Assembly (NCBI GenBank): GCA_903870015.1
Contig: CAIQBE010000050.1
Coordinates: 180,764-244,763 of the forward strand
Reading direction: 5' to 3'
DNA length: 64,000 nucleotides
Origin: an uncultured Thiotrichales bacterium
GTDB lineage: Bacteria > Pseudomonadota > Gammaproteobacteria > Francisellales > CACEW01
The position numbers and the translations under genes are program-made. Under the pieces are notes generated by a model. It saw only the letters and a list, made by a program, of their open reading frames with translations, was not told where the DNA came from and searched no databases. This document shows, piece after piece, positions 63,959 to 64,000 of this stretch. Position 1 is the stretch's first letter. Each line of letters starts with the position of its first letter.

Positions 63959-64000
63959 CGCTTTATAAGCCATTGAAACGCCACAAAAATAAATAAAAAA

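Noticed and set aside
1..64000. tRNA or rRNA genes
   Set aside because: I looked in the intergenic stretches for cloverleaf-like or rRNA-like sequence and saw none; a tRNAscan run would settle it.

Overview
The window looks like a chromosome segment of an AT-rich gammaproteobacterium, most likely an intracellular, Legionellales-type organism (Legionella/Coxiella/Berkiella-like). The housekeeping genes are gammaproteobacterial (rpoH, secB-grxC-rhodanese, yciO-rluB, erpA, lolA, polA). They are accompanied by mevalonate-pathway genes and by several proteins of eukaryotic character: a leucine-rich-repeat (LRR) protein, an ankyrin/OTU protein and a PP2C-type phosphatase. Species cannot be named from the sequence. 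By eye the + strand is rich in A and C even where genes lie on the minus strand, which suggests the whole window sits on one replichore.

Layout. 0.1-4 kb (minus): YchJ-like protein, RRM RNA-binding protein, NAD malic enzyme, thiolase. 4.1-10.7 kb (plus): rpoH, two degenerate minor-pilin-like proteins, gltX, an amino-acid permease, miaB. 10.7-14.8 kb: a Ser/Thr/Gln-rich membrane-anchored protein and a polytopic protein of unknown function. 14.8-20.3 kb: mevalonate kinase, diphosphomevalonate decarboxylase, an SbmA/YddA-type ABC exporter, sucB, gmk. 20.4-21.7 kb: LRR protein ending in a CaaX box. 21.7-27.2 kb: acnA with a small zinc-finger gene, a hendecad-repeat coiled-coil protein, prfC, and a 56-residue rubredoxin. 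27.4-29.5 kb: ankyrin/transmembrane/tandem-OTU protein. 29.6-35.3 kb: fadE, yciO, rluB, plsC, a PilF-like lipoprotein, dsbB. 35.5-36.5 kb: a MITE-like element with inverted ends and a 9-bp target duplication, then a glycine-zipper membrane protein. 36.7-41.6 kb: polA, rhodanese-grxC-secB, an outer-membrane barrel. 41.7-42.1 kb: 40-bp tandem repeat array related to the MITE. 42.2-45.1 kb (minus): two further Ser/Thr/Gln-rich paralogues with matching promoters. 45.3-54.6 kb: gpsA, metK, a second malic enzyme, an unknown acidic protein, lolA, a Kef-type antiporter, lplA, rnhB, hemH. 54.6-55.9 kb: rearranged PP2C-like protein ending in CVIM. 56.1-61.0 kb (minus): ABC-2 exporter pair, fmt, murD, mutM. 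61.1-64 kb: VapBC-type toxin-antitoxin, uvrC, erpA.

How it fits together. Most genes are core metabolism: TCA-cycle and malate enzymes, fatty-acid oxidation, translation and repair. The accessory genes suggest host interaction. Two unrelated proteins (LRR and PP2C-like) end in CaaX prenylation boxes preceded by an extra cysteine, the layout used by Ras proteins and by some Legionella effectors. A third carries ankyrin repeats and two OTU-like cysteine-protease domains. No secretion system is present in the window, so translocation is inferred. The three Ser/Thr/Gln-rich proteins form an undescribed-looking family: variable N-terminus, one membrane span, low-complexity linker, and a conserved domain of about 155 residues with a C-x13-C pair. 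DNA composition suggests this C-terminal domain was copied between the strands.
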